Of a stretch of DNA of 64,000 nt, positions 17,519 to 26,231 are shown piece by piece. The notes below the pieces were generated by a model. It saw only the letters and a program-made list of their open reading frames with translations. It was not told where the DNA came from and did no database searches. The stretch is taken from NCBI RefSeq assembly GCF_000814675.1, contig NZ_JWIG01000031.1:1-64000 (forward strand). Direction: 5' to 3'. The translations under genes were made by a program, and so were the position numbers. The DNA is from Pseudoalteromonas distincta (lineage in GTDB: Bacteria > Pseudomonadota > Gammaproteobacteria > Enterobacterales > Alteromonadaceae). How positions within the stretch are numbered: position 1 is the first letter of the stretch; each line of letters starts with the position of its first letter.

Positions 17519-18225
17519 TGTCTGCGGTAATCAAGCTAGAGCATATTAATAAACAATACAAAATGGGCTCAGAGGTATTTAAGGCACTTGATGATGTAAA
17601 CGTACATATAATGCACAACGAATACGTGGCGATTATAGGACCTTCTGGTTCAGGCAAGTCGACCTTAATGAACTTATTAGGCTGTTTAGATACACCCAGT
17701 AGTGGCGAATACTACTTAAAAGATAAACTAGTAAAAAGTATGACCGAGACAGAGCTTGCTCATCAGCGTAATGAAAGTGTCGGGTTTATATTTCAAAGCT
17801 TTAACTTAATACCACGTGCAACCGCACTAGAAAATGTAATGCAGCCTTTAGTGTATCGCTTTATCCCTAGCAAACAGCGCAAGCAACAAGCCCTAGAAGC
17901 ACTAAAACGGGTAGGTCTCGGTGATAAAGTTAATCATTTATCTAGCCAGCTATCGGGCGGGCAACGTCAACGTGTTGCTATTGCCCGCGCTTTAGTCACA
18001 AAACCACATATATTATTAGGAGATGAACCCACAGGTAATCTTGATAGTAAAACGACCCGCGAAATTATGGATTTGTTTGATGAGCTGCATAACGAAGGTC
18101 ACACTATTATTTTAGTAACACATGAGCAAGAAATTGCCGATCATTGCCAACGCGTGATTCGTTTAGTGGACGGTAAAGTGGTAAGTGATGTAACTAAAGA
18201 TGAAGGAATCAAGCAGCATGTTTAA
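17518..18225 (+). CDS. ABC transporter ATP-binding protein (MacB/LolD type)
   Basis: The 235-residue ATPase has Walker A GPSGSGKS (from residue 41), a Q-loop in FIFQSFNLIPRATALENV, the signature LSGGQRQRVAIARALV, Walker B ILLGDEPTGNLDSKT and the switch histidine in ILVTHEQE. The GDEPTGNLD form is typical of the MacB/LolD/FtsE group. It is encoded between the adaptor and the permease with overlaps on both sides. In E. coli MacB the ATPase and permease are one chain; here they are separate. Confidence 0.93.
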   Translation: MSAVIKLEHINKQYKMGSEVFKALDDVNVHIMHNEYVAIIGPSGSGKSTLMNLLGCLDTPSSGEYYLKDKLVKSMTETELAHQRNESVGFIFQSFNLIPRATALENVMQPLVYRFIPSKQRKQQALEALKRVGLGDKVNHLSSQLSGGQRQRVAIARALVTKPHILLGDEPTGNLDSKTTREIMDLFDELHNEGHTIILVTHEQEIADHCQRVIRLVDGKVVSDVTKDEGIKQHV

Positions 18226-19456
18226 ATCAGCTCTTGCCATAATGGAAGGCACTAAAGCCGCTTTTTCAGCTATTAAAGCTAATGCAATGCGCAGCGCACT
18301 GACCTGTTTGGGCATTATTATTGGTGTTGCCGCCGTAGTTACTGTCGTTGCAGTAATGCAAGGTTTTACAAAGCAAATAAACGATCAACTTGCTGATATG
18401 TCGCCAGATGTAACAACAATAAAACCTTACACCAGTATTGAACTTGAAATGGTTGGTAAAAATGCCAAGCTTACCTACGACGATTTTTTAGCTTTAAAGT
18501 CGCGTATAAAAGAAGCTGAAACGCTAACTGCCCTAATGTTTACCTGGCGCTTTTCGGGGGGAGCTGAGTATGGAAATAAAAGCCATTCATCGCGTGTTAT
18601 CGGTACCGAGCAAGACTATCAAAAAGCGTATCGTACTTATCCTGAACTTGGTCGCTTTATTCGTGCTGAGGACGATGATAAGCGAAGAAGGGTCGCATTT
18701 ATCGGCCCTTCAATCATAGAAAAGCTAAACCTTCCTGAAAACCCAGTAGGTGAATATATAAAGCTAGGTGGTGAATGGTTTAGAATTATTGGCGTTGCTG
18801 AAAAACAAGGTAGCTTATTTGGTTTTGACCAAGACGATTACATTAATATTCCAATTAGTACCATGAGTGCTTTAGAGGGCGGAAGTACACAAACTAATGT
18901 GCAAATTATGTTTAGGTTAAATGAAGGTACTAACGAAGAACAAGTGCTTGCAAAAATCACTCGTGTATTGCGCCAACTACATAAACTAAAAGAGAAAGAT
19001 GAAAACGACTTTGAATTTGAAACCGCTGAAAAATCTCGTGCTCAAATAGATAAATTTACCAGCAGTGCTACTGCTATTACTGCTGGTATTGTTGGCATTA
19101 GCTTACTTGTTGGCGGTATTGGTGTTATGAACATAATGCTAGTGTCGGTCACTGAACGCACACGCGTTATTGGTACATTAAAAGCACTAGGCGCAACACC
19201 TGGTTTTATTATGCTGCAGTTTTTAGTTGAAGCCGTTGTGCTTTCACTTTTTGGTGGTTTAATAGGACTCATTATAGGATATGGCGCCGCAGGGCTTATT
19301 TCGTTTTTAGTCCCAAGTATGCCTGATGCATACATACCAGTATGGGCTGTAATACTATCGTTCGGATTTACATCAATGATTGGGATTATATTTGGTTTAG
19401 CCCCTGCTATTAAAGCAGCAAGACTAAACCCTATAGATGCACTGCGTTACGAATAA
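18218..19456 (+). CDS. MacB-type ABC transporter permease
   Basis: Type VII ABC permease with four membrane helices. The first (LTCLGIIIGVAAVVTVVAVM, about residues 28-47) is followed by a large periplasmic domain (about 50-270, the MacB_PCD fold). Three helices form the C-terminal FtsX domain (GISLLVGGIGVMNIMLVSVT; LFGGLIGLIIGYGAAGL; SMIGIIFGLAPAIKAARLNP). I set the start at 18218, with GAAGGA upstream, giving 412 residues and an 8-nt overlap with the ATPase gene. Together with the adaptor it should export a substrate from the periplasm, such as a peptide or lipopeptide; substrate unknown. Confidence 0.9.
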   Translation: MFKSALAIMEGTKAAFSAIKANAMRSALTCLGIIIGVAAVVTVVAVMQGFTKQINDQLADMSPDVTTIKPYTSIELEMVGKNAKLTYDDFLALKSRIKEAETLTALMFTWRFSGGAEYGNKSHSSRVIGTEQDYQKAYRTYPELGRFIRAEDDDKRRRVAFIGPSIIEKLNLPENPVGEYIKLGGEWFRIIGVAEKQGSLFGFDQDDYINIPISTMSALEGGSTQTNVQIMFRLNEGTNEEQVLAKITRVLRQLHKLKEKDENDFEFETAEKSRAQIDKFTSSATAITAGIVGISLLVGGIGVMNIMLVSVTERTRVIGTLKALGATPGFIMLQFLVEAVVLSLFGGLIGLIIGYGAAGLISFLVPSMPDAYIPVWAVILSFGFTSMIGIIFGLAPAIKAARLNPIDALRYE

Positions 19457-19469
19457 CTATTTTAAATAA

Positions 19470-19799
19470 TTATTTAGCTTTAAATGGTACCTTATTACAT
19501 TGTACTTCTACTGTTTTAGGGTACCAAGCTGGGCCAATTTGATTCACAACCACCTCAGCTAAACCATTAGTAAACGATTTATACGTATGAACGCTTTGCC
19601 ACTCCCCTTGTGGGCAATGTTTTGTTAAATCTAACGGCTCTGATCCCTCGTACAACGCAAGTGCAAAATTATGATGCCATTGTGAGCTTTTTAGCGTTTT
19701 ATTGCTTACTTTGCTCTGCATACCGTTATCAAAGTAAATATTTGTACACCCCGTTAAAATAATCAGTGTGCAACCGGCTGCAAATAGCTTGATGCTCAT
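19470..19799 (-). CDS. Bor-like small lipoprotein
   Basis: A 109-residue lipoprotein. The start at 19797-19799 is preceded by GGGGAG at a good distance; the longer frame has no such site. A lipobox (ILTGC) places the lipidated cysteine near residue 17. Further motifs HHNFALALYEGSEPLDLTKHC and SFTNGLAEVVVNQIGPAWYP ending in V-E-V-Q-C follow the plan of the phage lambda Bor/Iss family (histidine pair, cysteine, F-x-N-G-L, V-x-C). Its ATG overlaps the TGA of a broken paralogue just upstream (ATGA), so expression may once have relied on coupling. Confidence 0.65.
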   Translation of the reverse strand: MSIKLFAAGCTLIILTGCTNIYFDNGMQSKVSNKTLKSSQWHHNFALALYEGSEPLDLTKHCPQGEWQSVHTYKSFTNGLAEVVVNQIGPAWYPKTVEVQCNKVPFKAK

Positions 19800-20107
19800 A
19801 ATGTCTCCCCTAGTACTTGCTCTTGGCACCACACTTTAATGGTATGGGGCGAGTATATTCCAAGCGTAATTAAACTCAGCGCTCCATCACTAAACGTTTG
19901 TTGTGACTGCATTTGAATAACCGGTGTATTTGAACATATTTGTTTTACGTCTACCCGCTGCTCACCCACTAATCCCTATAAATAAAATGGGCGGCTATCT
20001 TCGTAATTAGCTTGGCTCGTTATTTTTGCTGTTGCCTGTGGCTGAATGGTTACCGCAGAACAAGCACTGAGGCTTAATGCTATCGCCCCTATAATTAATG
20101 GTTTCAT
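19796..20107 (-). pseudogene. Bor-family lipoprotein gene broken by an in-frame TAG
   Basis: Minus-strand translation from the ATG at 20105-20107 gives MKPLIIGAIALSLSACSAVT (lipobox LSAC), reads on to R-P-F-Y-L, then meets TAG at 19976-19978 (codon 44). The same frame then continues for 59 codons: GLVGEQRVDVKQICSNTP, then QQTFSDGALSLITLGIYSPH and TIKVWCQ. The second half strongly resembles lambda Bor, whose end contains TFVNGLLGFITLGIYTP. A single base change would restore the frame. It is therefore a fresh nonsense pseudogene, a sequencing error, or a suppressed stop. Its TGA overlaps the ATG of the next gene. Confidence 0.8.
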
Positions 20108-20228
20108 ACTCTTCCTTATAAACTAAATACCAGTAAGGTAACTTTATAAGAGAACATAAAATATTAGCGTAAAAAGCTGTGGGGAATATGTAGAAACGCT
20201 ATGAAGTTTTATACAGTTTATTACACAT

Positions 20229-20253
20229 AAAGGCCGCATAAATGCGGCCTTTA
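20229..20253 (-). terminator. Intrinsic terminator after the permease-peptidase gene
   Basis: Stem AAAGGCCGCAT / ATGCGGCCTTT with a very short loop, A/T-rich on both sides, about 38 nt beyond the stop of the large fusion gene. It can serve either strand, but on position it ends the minus-strand operon. Confidence 0.75.
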
Positions 20254-20290
20254 AAGTAGTCAGTTTAAGTGTTTAGTAAATAAATAGACT

Positions 20291-23200
20291 TTAAAACTTA
20301 GCTAAGTTGTTTTTACTGTCTTTATCGACCAGCTTAATGTAAGGATCAACCCCTGCAAATAATGGTTTTTCTTTTACTTTTAGCTCAATAGTATTATTAC
20401 CAGATACTATTTGATGCTTTTTCGAGTAAATAACAAAGTCTTCAGCGAGTAAGTTTTCAGGGTCGTCGCTAAATAATGCAATATCAATTAGCTCATCGAG
20501 CGGCTGCTCAGTTTCTTCACCTTGTCCATCGGCATGCTGCTTAGTTGCTTCAACGCTCAGTGTTACTGTATAAAAACCTTCGCCATCAACATCATCTGTA
20601 ACCGACACTTCTTTCATTTCAAGCTCATAAAGCGTTATATATTTAAACTGATCATCAATAAAACGTTGTTCAGCTTGTGTTGCATCTCGCTTTAAATAAC
20701 TAAGTAAATCAAGCGTAGTTGGGTATGGCGTTGACTGGTACTGAAATTCATTTAAAAATGCTTTGAGAGCATTGTTTAAACGTTTTTCACCTAAACGATC
20801 ATAAATCGCCATCATCACAACTGATCCTTTATTGTAATGAAGATATTGTTGCGACTGTGTTTTATATAGTGGCATTTCTTCAAAGGCTTCCCCTGTACGC
20901 CCTATTAAGTACCTATCAAGCTCATATTTTAAAAACTTACGTAGCTTCTCTGCGCCAAAGCGTTTCTCAAGCACCATAAGCGCACTGTACTGTGAAAGCG
21001 TTTCAGAAATAACCGCGCTCCCCTCTACATTAGCCGCCGATACTTGATGCCCCCACCATTGGTGCGCTACTTCATGTGCGGTAACATAGTAAGGGTAGTC
21101 AACTTTACTCTCATCTCTTAAGTCTGTAATAAACCCCATGCTTTCGGAGTATGGCACTGTGTTGGCAAAACTTTGTGCAAACGAGCGATACTTAGGAAAT
21201 TCAATAATACGTAGTTGTTTATGCTGATACGGCCCAAATGCTTGTGTAAAGTAATCTATAGAGTCTTGTACCGACTCAATCATACGGTCAACATTCCATG
21301 CATGATTTTTGTGGTAGTACACCTCAACATTTACCCCATTATGCTCAACCTTTTTACTTTCAAGTTCTGCCGAAAGCACCGCGTAAAAGTTTAAAATGGG
21401 CGCATCCATTTCATAAACAAAGGTACGGCGCCCCTCTTTTACACTTTCACTTTGTAAATACCCTGGGGTAATAGCAAATTGCGACTCGTCGGTTGTTACC
21501 GTCGCCTTAAAGTTAATAAACCCATTAGCTGCACCAAAATTACTTTGTGTATAGTACTGACTGTCCTCTAGCTTATGGGCGCGTTCAAGCTCAGGTAAAT
21601 TATGCTTACGGCGTTCAAATTTATCAGCTACCTGTAAACCACGGTTATAACCAAAACTAGGAAGGAGTTCCAAGTTATTAATAAACGTGCCATTGGCAAC
21701 TAATTGTGTATCAGAGCCTTGATCAGTAAAGCCTGTATGATCACGAGTAACCGACAGTTGCCCTTCTCTTACTTCGTTTGGCATAAGCGGCTGCTCAAAC
21801 TCAAACCATGCTGAATAAAACGCTGGTAATTTTTCAACTATCTTACCGCCAGCCATGGCTACATCCCAACTTTTAGCGTGTTGAGGTGAGGTGATCAATA
21901 CTCGCGTAATTGGCTCGTTAGAGGTATTGGTAAACTTAATTTTAGCCACGGCGTTTAAAGCGCGCCTTTTAGGATAAATATCAACAGTTAAGTCAACATC
22001 GGTCACCATAGGTAGTGCTAAGTCTTTGTATTGTGCAAACTGCTGCTCATAACTTATTTGCTTGTCTTGAAACTCATCGCTCGTAGTAAACTCATTCAAA
22101 ACTCGCGTGTTGTTATAAATATTGTAGCCTGCACCAACAAACACTAATACACTAACAACCGCAATCGCTTGCCCTTTTAACGACATATTATAACGAAGCA
22201 TAGACAGGCGTGTGCGCAGCGTTTGTGAAGGACCACGATGCCATAACGCAAACCCAACAATCGCTAAAACAAGGCTTAACGCACCCCAATATAATGTGTA
22301 CCAATTCGCAGCTTGTAAGAAATGCCCATAACCATTTATATCAGAATACGGTACGCTACTGCTTTGCGAAAAATGATACATATGATGCTCAAACCCATAA
22401 GAACCCATTACTTTTTGCGCTATGTAATACAAAATAAACAAACCCATTCCTACATATTTATTCGGGCTAATAATCTGTAAAAAGAAGGCGAGTACCGTCA
22501 GCATAATCAACGGTAAAATCGATAAGTAAACAATCCTAAATAAATACTGTCCTAGCTCTAAATTAAATTGACCTTTAAATAACTGAACTGTAATTGTGAG
22601 TATCATTCCCACGAGGAACAATCCAGAAATAGCGGCGATTAAAGCCAGTATTTTTGACACCCAAAAAACACTATTATGTACTGGAAAGCTGTCTACAATA
22701 TCGCCCATACCACTTTGTCGCTCTCGCCATACAAGCTCAGCACTATAAAAAGCGATAATAACAAACAAAAATAAACCAGAAATACCACTAATAACATTTA
22801 CCATATTCTGAGTTAAAGGCCAGTTAGTAGTGCCATAAGCACCAATAGGCGCAAACAGAGGGATCATAAGCGTTACAATGCTTACACCCGCTAAAATCAT
22901 AAAAGGAGCACTAAATATAACTTGTTTAAGTTCGAATATACTGCGCATTATTAGCTGAGATTTAGTACTAACCCCCGCTGATTTATAATTTTTAGCACTA
23001 TTGATAAGTGCAGCTTGTTTATTTTGTACAAAAGCAGAGACTTTAAATTGCTTCTTCTGTTTTTTAGTTACTATGCGATTGCTTAGCTTTCCAAGGCCAA
23101 AAAACAGTGCAACACTGATTGCCACCCACAATATACGGTTAACTAAAAGGTCACCTGTGAGCGTTAGCACTTCTGTGTTTTTATCATTTACAGTCCAATA

Positions 23201-23869
23201 ACGTGTTAAATCAATTAACGAACCAGAGCCAAATGGGTCGGCGTAAACAACAATATTTCTAAATGCTAAATCATCAAAGTAAACGCCGGCAATTTGATAG
23301 GCTATAAAAATCACAACAGCTGCTACATACACCGACATCATGGTTTTAAAATAGACCGCTACACTATTAAAAATAGCCGAAAGCACCAGTAAACTTGGCA
23401 CTGCTAAATAAAGATAAGGCGCAGCGTAGTACATTAGCTTATTAGGACCAATCAATTCGCCATCGAGCCAGCCAACTAATAAACCAAATTGCGACCCTAA
23501 AAACACACCCAATGGCACGCTTAAAAACACAATAAGTACAACTAAGTAAGAACCAAAAAAACGCCCTGCTTGATAAGGCACAGGATTAACAGGCTTACTA
23601 AAAACCAGCTCATCCATTTTGCTTTCACTGTTGCGAATAGCAGAGCTGGCAACAAAGTTAACCACTAAAAACATAGCAAGCGTACAAAATGTAACGGTTA
23701 AAAGCATAATAGAGAAAGGCGAGTTCATATGAACATTCGCCCCACCTAACGGAAACTTACTACTGGAGCTTATAAAAAACGCCATAAAAAAGAAGATTAA
23801 TGAGGTCACATAAAACGAAGGCTGACGCATAAAATAGCGCAGCTCAAACGCGAGCATATTAAAAAACAT
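20291..23869 (-). CDS. ABC-2 permease fused to M1-family aminopeptidase
   Basis: The 1192-residue chain starts with an ABC-2 type permease: two blocks of six or so membrane helices (residues 12-260 and 315-560) separated by a basic cytoplasmic linker (VTKKQKKQFKVSAFVQNKQA). After another helix (AVVSVLVFVGAGYNIY, about 572-587) comes a periplasmic M1 peptidase with the zinc motif HEVAHQWWGH near residue 938 and a downstream S-E-T-L-S-Q glutamate. It lies 9 nt after its ATPase gene. Such fusions are widespread in Bacteroidetes and Alteromonadales. It may export or process peptides; the role is not established. Confidence 0.9.
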   Translation of the reverse strand: MFFNMLAFELRYFMRQPSFYVTSLIFFFMAFFISSSSKFPLGGANVHMNSPFSIMLLTVTFCTLAMFLVVNFVASSAIRNSESKMDELVFSKPVNPVPYQAGRFFGSYLVVLIVFLSVPLGVFLGSQFGLLVGWLDGELIGPNKLMYYAAPYLYLAVPSLLVLSAIFNSVAVYFKTMMSVYVAAVVIFIAYQIAGVYFDDLAFRNIVVYADPFGSGSLIDLTRYWTVNDKNTEVLTLTGDLLVNRILWVAISVALFFGLGKLSNRIVTKKQKKQFKVSAFVQNKQAALINSAKNYKSAGVSTKSQLIMRSIFELKQVIFSAPFMILAGVSIVTLMIPLFAPIGAYGTTNWPLTQNMVNVISGISGLFLFVIIAFYSAELVWRERQSGMGDIVDSFPVHNSVFWVSKILALIAAISGLFLVGMILTITVQLFKGQFNLELGQYLFRIVYLSILPLIMLTVLAFFLQIISPNKYVGMGLFILYYIAQKVMGSYGFEHHMYHFSQSSSVPYSDINGYGHFLQAANWYTLYWGALSLVLAIVGFALWHRGPSQTLRTRLSMLRYNMSLKGQAIAVVSVLVFVGAGYNIYNNTRVLNEFTTSDEFQDKQISYEQQFAQYKDLALPMVTDVDLTVDIYPKRRALNAVAKIKFTNTSNEPITRVLITSPQHAKSWDVAMAGGKIVEKLPAFYSAWFEFEQPLMPNEVREGQLSVTRDHTGFTDQGSDTQLVANGTFINNLELLPSFGYNRGLQVADKFERRKHNLPELERAHKLEDSQYYTQSNFGAANGFINFKATVTTDESQFAITPGYLQSESVKEGRRTFVYEMDAPILNFYAVLSAELESKKVEHNGVNVEVYYHKNHAWNVDRMIESVQDSIDYFTQAFGPYQHKQLRIIEFPKYRSFAQSFANTVPYSESMGFITDLRDESKVDYPYYVTAHEVAHQWWGHQVSAANVEGSAVISETLSQYSALMVLEKRFGAEKLRKFLKYELDRYLIGRTGEAFEEMPLYKTQSQQYLHYNKGSVVMMAIYDRLGEKRLNNALKAFLNEFQYQSTPYPTTLDLLSYLKRDATQAEQRFIDDQFKYITLYELEMKEVSVTDDVDGEGFYTVTLSVEATKQHADGQGEETEQPLDELIDIALFSDDPENLLAEDFVIYSKKHQIVSGNNTIELKVKEKPLFAGVDPYIKLVDKDSKNNLAKF

Positions 23870-23878
23870 AGCGCCCCC

Positions 23879-24760
23879 TTATGCTACTTGGCTGTTACGA
23901 TGATTAAGCAACGTAGAAAAATACACATCTTCTAGGTTTGCACTGCTGAGCTCAAAACCTTCAGGGGCTTCACTGGCTAATACATGTAATATGGTTTGCC
24001 CAGCAAATAAGCGTTTTGAAATAACAGGCAGTTGCGGTTCAAGCTCTAGCGCTTCTTCTTGGCTCATGGCTTTGCGCCAAATTTGGCCTTGGAGCTTATC
24101 GGTAAGGGCAATTGGGTTGCCCTCTAATAGTATTTTACCGCCTGCCAGCACCGCCATGTTTGGGCAAAGTTCTGCTACGTCTTCAACAATATGGGTCGAT
24201 AATATAACTACTTTTTGCTCGCCTAAGCTTACTAACAAGTTATGAAAACGATTACGCTCTTCAGGATCTAGCCCCGCTGTTGGCTCATCAACTATTAGTA
24301 AATCAGGGTCACCCAGTAATGCCTGTGCAATACCAAAACGCTGGCGCATACCGCCCGAAAAGCCACTGACCGCTTTTGAGCGATGTTGATATAAATTAGT
24401 GTGCGCAAGTAATCCTTCAACCGACTCTTTACGCTCTGCTTTATTATGAATACCCTTTAAAACAGCCATATGGTCCAGTAAGTCGTAAGCACTAACACGC
24501 GGGTACACACCAAAATCTTGTGGTAAGTAACCTAAGCGTTGGCGCAGTGCCTGTGGGTCTTTAAATACATCAATGCCATCAAAAGTAATTGAACCTGAAT
24601 CAGCCGACTGCAGTGTTGCAATGGTACGCATAAGCGATGATTTACCTGCGCCATTTGGCCCAAGCAATCCAAACATCCCTTTACCGATAGATAAATCAAC
24701 ACCTTGTAGTGCATGTACGCCGTTATCGTAGGTTTTAGATAACCCTGTTATTGATAGCAT
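23879..24760 (-). CDS. ABC transporter ATP-binding protein
   Basis: The 293-residue ATPase of the ABC-2 drug/polymer export class has Walker A LGPNGAGKSS (near residue 33), a Q-loop in YLPQDFGVYPRVSAYDLL, the signature SGFSGGMRQRFGIAQALLGD, Walker B LLIVDEPTAGLDPEER and the switch in VILSTHIVEDV. The C-terminal extension (about 220-293) is typical of this class. It is the first gene of a two-gene operon with the permease-peptidase fusion, so the two almost certainly form one transporter. Confidence 0.93.
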   Translation of the reverse strand: MLSITGLSKTYDNGVHALQGVDLSIGKGMFGLLGPNGAGKSSLMRTIATLQSADSGSITFDGIDVFKDPQALRQRLGYLPQDFGVYPRVSAYDLLDHMAVLKGIHNKAERKESVEGLLAHTNLYQHRSKAVSGFSGGMRQRFGIAQALLGDPDLLIVDEPTAGLDPEERNRFHNLLVSLGEQKVVILSTHIVEDVAELCPNMAVLAGGKILLEGNPIALTDKLQGQIWRKAMSQEEALELEPQLPVISKRLFAGQTILHVLASEAPEGFELSSANLEDVYFSTLLNHRNSQVA

Positions 24761-24947
24761 TTTTACTTCCTTGAATATGAGTAATTATTTTTATAATGTT
24801 TTATACCACAAGGAAAATAGGAACATAAGTTACTTGCTGGTTAAATTTGTAACAACAAATAAACATATTTTAAACTCATAACACTTGCCTGTACTGTATT
24901 CACTCGGTATAAAAACCACATATACTTTTTATAAGAAGCGAAAAGCC

Positions 24948-25625
24948 ATGCAAGATCACCAAAGCCAGCCGTTAAATGACTTTATAGAATATCCACATGA
25001 AGAAATGCTAAATCGTGCTAACGAGTTTTTACAAACCAGCCAACGCCGCCATAGCATTCGCAGCTTTAGCGATCGCCCAGTACCAAAAAATATTATTGAA
25101 GCATGTATAAAAGCAGCTGGCACAGCACCAAGTGGAGCGAATCATCAGCCTTGGCATTTTGTGGCTATAAACAGTAGCGATGTAAAAAAACAAATAAGAG
25201 AAGCCGCAGAAAAATTAGAGCGTTCTTTTTACGAAGGCAGAGCAGGTGAAGAATGGTTAGATGCGCTAAAACCGTTAGGTACCGACGCCAATAAACCTTA
25301 TTTAGAGCATGCACCTTGGCTCATAGCTGTATTTAGTCAAAAAAAGGGCGGTGTAAGTACTGATGATAAAAATACGAATTATTATGTGCATGAGTCTGTT
25401 GGTTTAGCTACCGGCTTTTTAATTCAAGCTTTGCACCGCAGTGGTTTGGCAACCCTTACTCATACTCCAAAGCCAATGAGTTTTTTAACCGACATATGTA
25501 ATCGCGATAAAGATAACGAACGTCCATACATGCTACTTATTACAGGCTACCCAAGTGATGATGCAACAATACCTGCTCATGCACTGGATAAAAAATCACT
25601 CGATGAAATAGCTACGTTTATTTAG
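24948..25625 (+). CDS. Iodotyrosine deiodinase-like flavoprotein (nitroreductase family)
   Basis: An FMN enzyme of the nitroreductase superfamily that most resembles iodotyrosine deiodinase (IYD), which reductively removes halogens from halotyrosines. From the ATG at 24948 it has 225 residues. FMN-binding features are RRHSIRSFSDRPVPKNIIEA, AGTAPSGANHQPWHFV and the late GYPSDDATIPAH. The IYD substrate lid is present: E and Y four residues apart in LERSFYEG, and K in DANKPYLEHAPW, in the spacing of human E157/Y161/K182 as I recall it. Those residues hold the amino acid zwitterion, so halotyrosine is the likely substrate. Known bacterial IYD homologues exist; the physiological role is open. Confidence 0.8.
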   Translation: MQDHQSQPLNDFIEYPHEEMLNRANEFLQTSQRRHSIRSFSDRPVPKNIIEACIKAAGTAPSGANHQPWHFVAINSSDVKKQIREAAEKLERSFYEGRAGEEWLDALKPLGTDANKPYLEHAPWLIAVFSQKKGGVSTDDKNTNYYVHESVGLATGFLIQALHRSGLATLTHTPKPMSFLTDICNRDKDNERPYMLLITGYPSDDATIPAHALDKKSLDEIATFI

Positions 25626-25926
25626 TATTTTCTTGTCGGCAAAACCACTCATATAGTAAAGCAATGATCGACTCAACTTTTGGGTCGGTCAACGAGTAAT
25701 AAATAGTGTGCCCTTCTCTGCGAGTAGCAACCATATCTGCCTTGCGTAAACTTGCTAAATGCTGAGATAACGCTGACTGTGCTAAAGGTACATTTTTATT
25801 TAGCTCACCTACACTTTGCTCACCTTGTAATAAACTACATAAAATCATTAAGCGATTTTTGTTAGCCATTAATTTTAAAAACTGTTCGGCTTGCTCTGCG
25901 TTGACAGCTAGTTGTTCAATATTCAT
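25618..25926 (-). CDS. ArsR-family repressor, BigR/SqrR/YgaV type
   Basis: A 102-residue winged-helix repressor (recognition part LAQSALSQHLASLRKADMVA, wing RREGHTIYYSL). It lacks the arsenic-site CVC. It has exactly two cysteines, C30 in LMILCSLLQGE and C96 in YEWFCRQ. The 66-residue spacing and local sequences match the dithiol pair of the sulfide/persulfide-sensing BigR and SqrR regulators. It is divergent from a DUF2892 remnant and a rhodanese gene, the same partners as E. coli YgaV-YgaP. The 3' end overlaps the convergent flavoprotein gene by 8 nt. Confidence 0.85.
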   Translation of the reverse strand: MNIEQLAVNAEQAEQFLKLMANKNRLMILCSLLQGEQSVGELNKNVPLAQSALSQHLASLRKADMVATRREGHTIYYSLTDPKVESIIALLYEWFCRQENTK

Positions 25927-25972
25927 TTTTATTGTTTCTCTTTTTGATACCTTTTTAAGTATAGACTTTTAC

Positions 25973-26013
25973 ATTAGTAGGTTCTAATATAATTAACATT
26001 AGACCTTACTAAT
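25973..26013. promoter_or_regulatory. Dyad operator between arsR and the rhodanese unit
   Basis: Two 16-bp arms, ATTAGTAGGTTCTAAT (25973-25988) and ATTAGACCTTACTAAT (25998-26013), are inverted copies of each other (14 of 16 positions pair) around 9 AT-rich bases. The element lies in the divergent promoter region, where the ArsR-type repressor would control both directions. Its AT-rich ATTAGT half-sites fit BigR-like operators; binding is inferred. Confidence 0.7.
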
Positions 26014-26021
26014 ATTAAGGC

Positions 26022-26231
26022 AATCACAAAATTAACGATGCCGTTTTATTAATCGGCGGAAGTGCTGTGGCAGTATCCGCGCTATTAAGTTACTTTGTAT
26101 AAAGTAACTTTCAGTTTTTAACGTTATTTATAGGTATTAACTTAATTCAACCTACTTATACCAAGTGGTGCACATTAATACCTTTTTTAGAACAAGAGGA
26201 TTTACAAACTAATGCTTACATCAATCCCTGA
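26022..26231 (+). pseudogene. DUF2892 (YgaP-like membrane) gene, start lost and in-frame TAA
   Basis: One plus-strand frame reads KINDAVLLIGGSAVAVSALL, then S-Y-F-V, a TAA at 26100-26102, and continues SNFQFLTLFIGINLIQPTYT, then K-W-C-T-L-I-P-F-L-E-Q to a TGA at 26229. This is the layout of small DUF2892 proteins: two membrane helices, then N-L-x-Q-x-x-x-T-x-x-C-x-L. No ATG or GTG is available in frame before KINDAV (a TAA lies three codons upstream of the aligned start). It sits between the operator and the rhodanese gene, where YgaP-like systems keep this module. It is likely inactive. Confidence 0.75.

Noticed and set aside
19976..19978. Possibility that the amber codon in the Bor-like gene encodes an unusual amino acid
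   Set aside because: Pyrrolysine use is not expected in this group and no such machinery is seen; a plain nonsense change is simpler.
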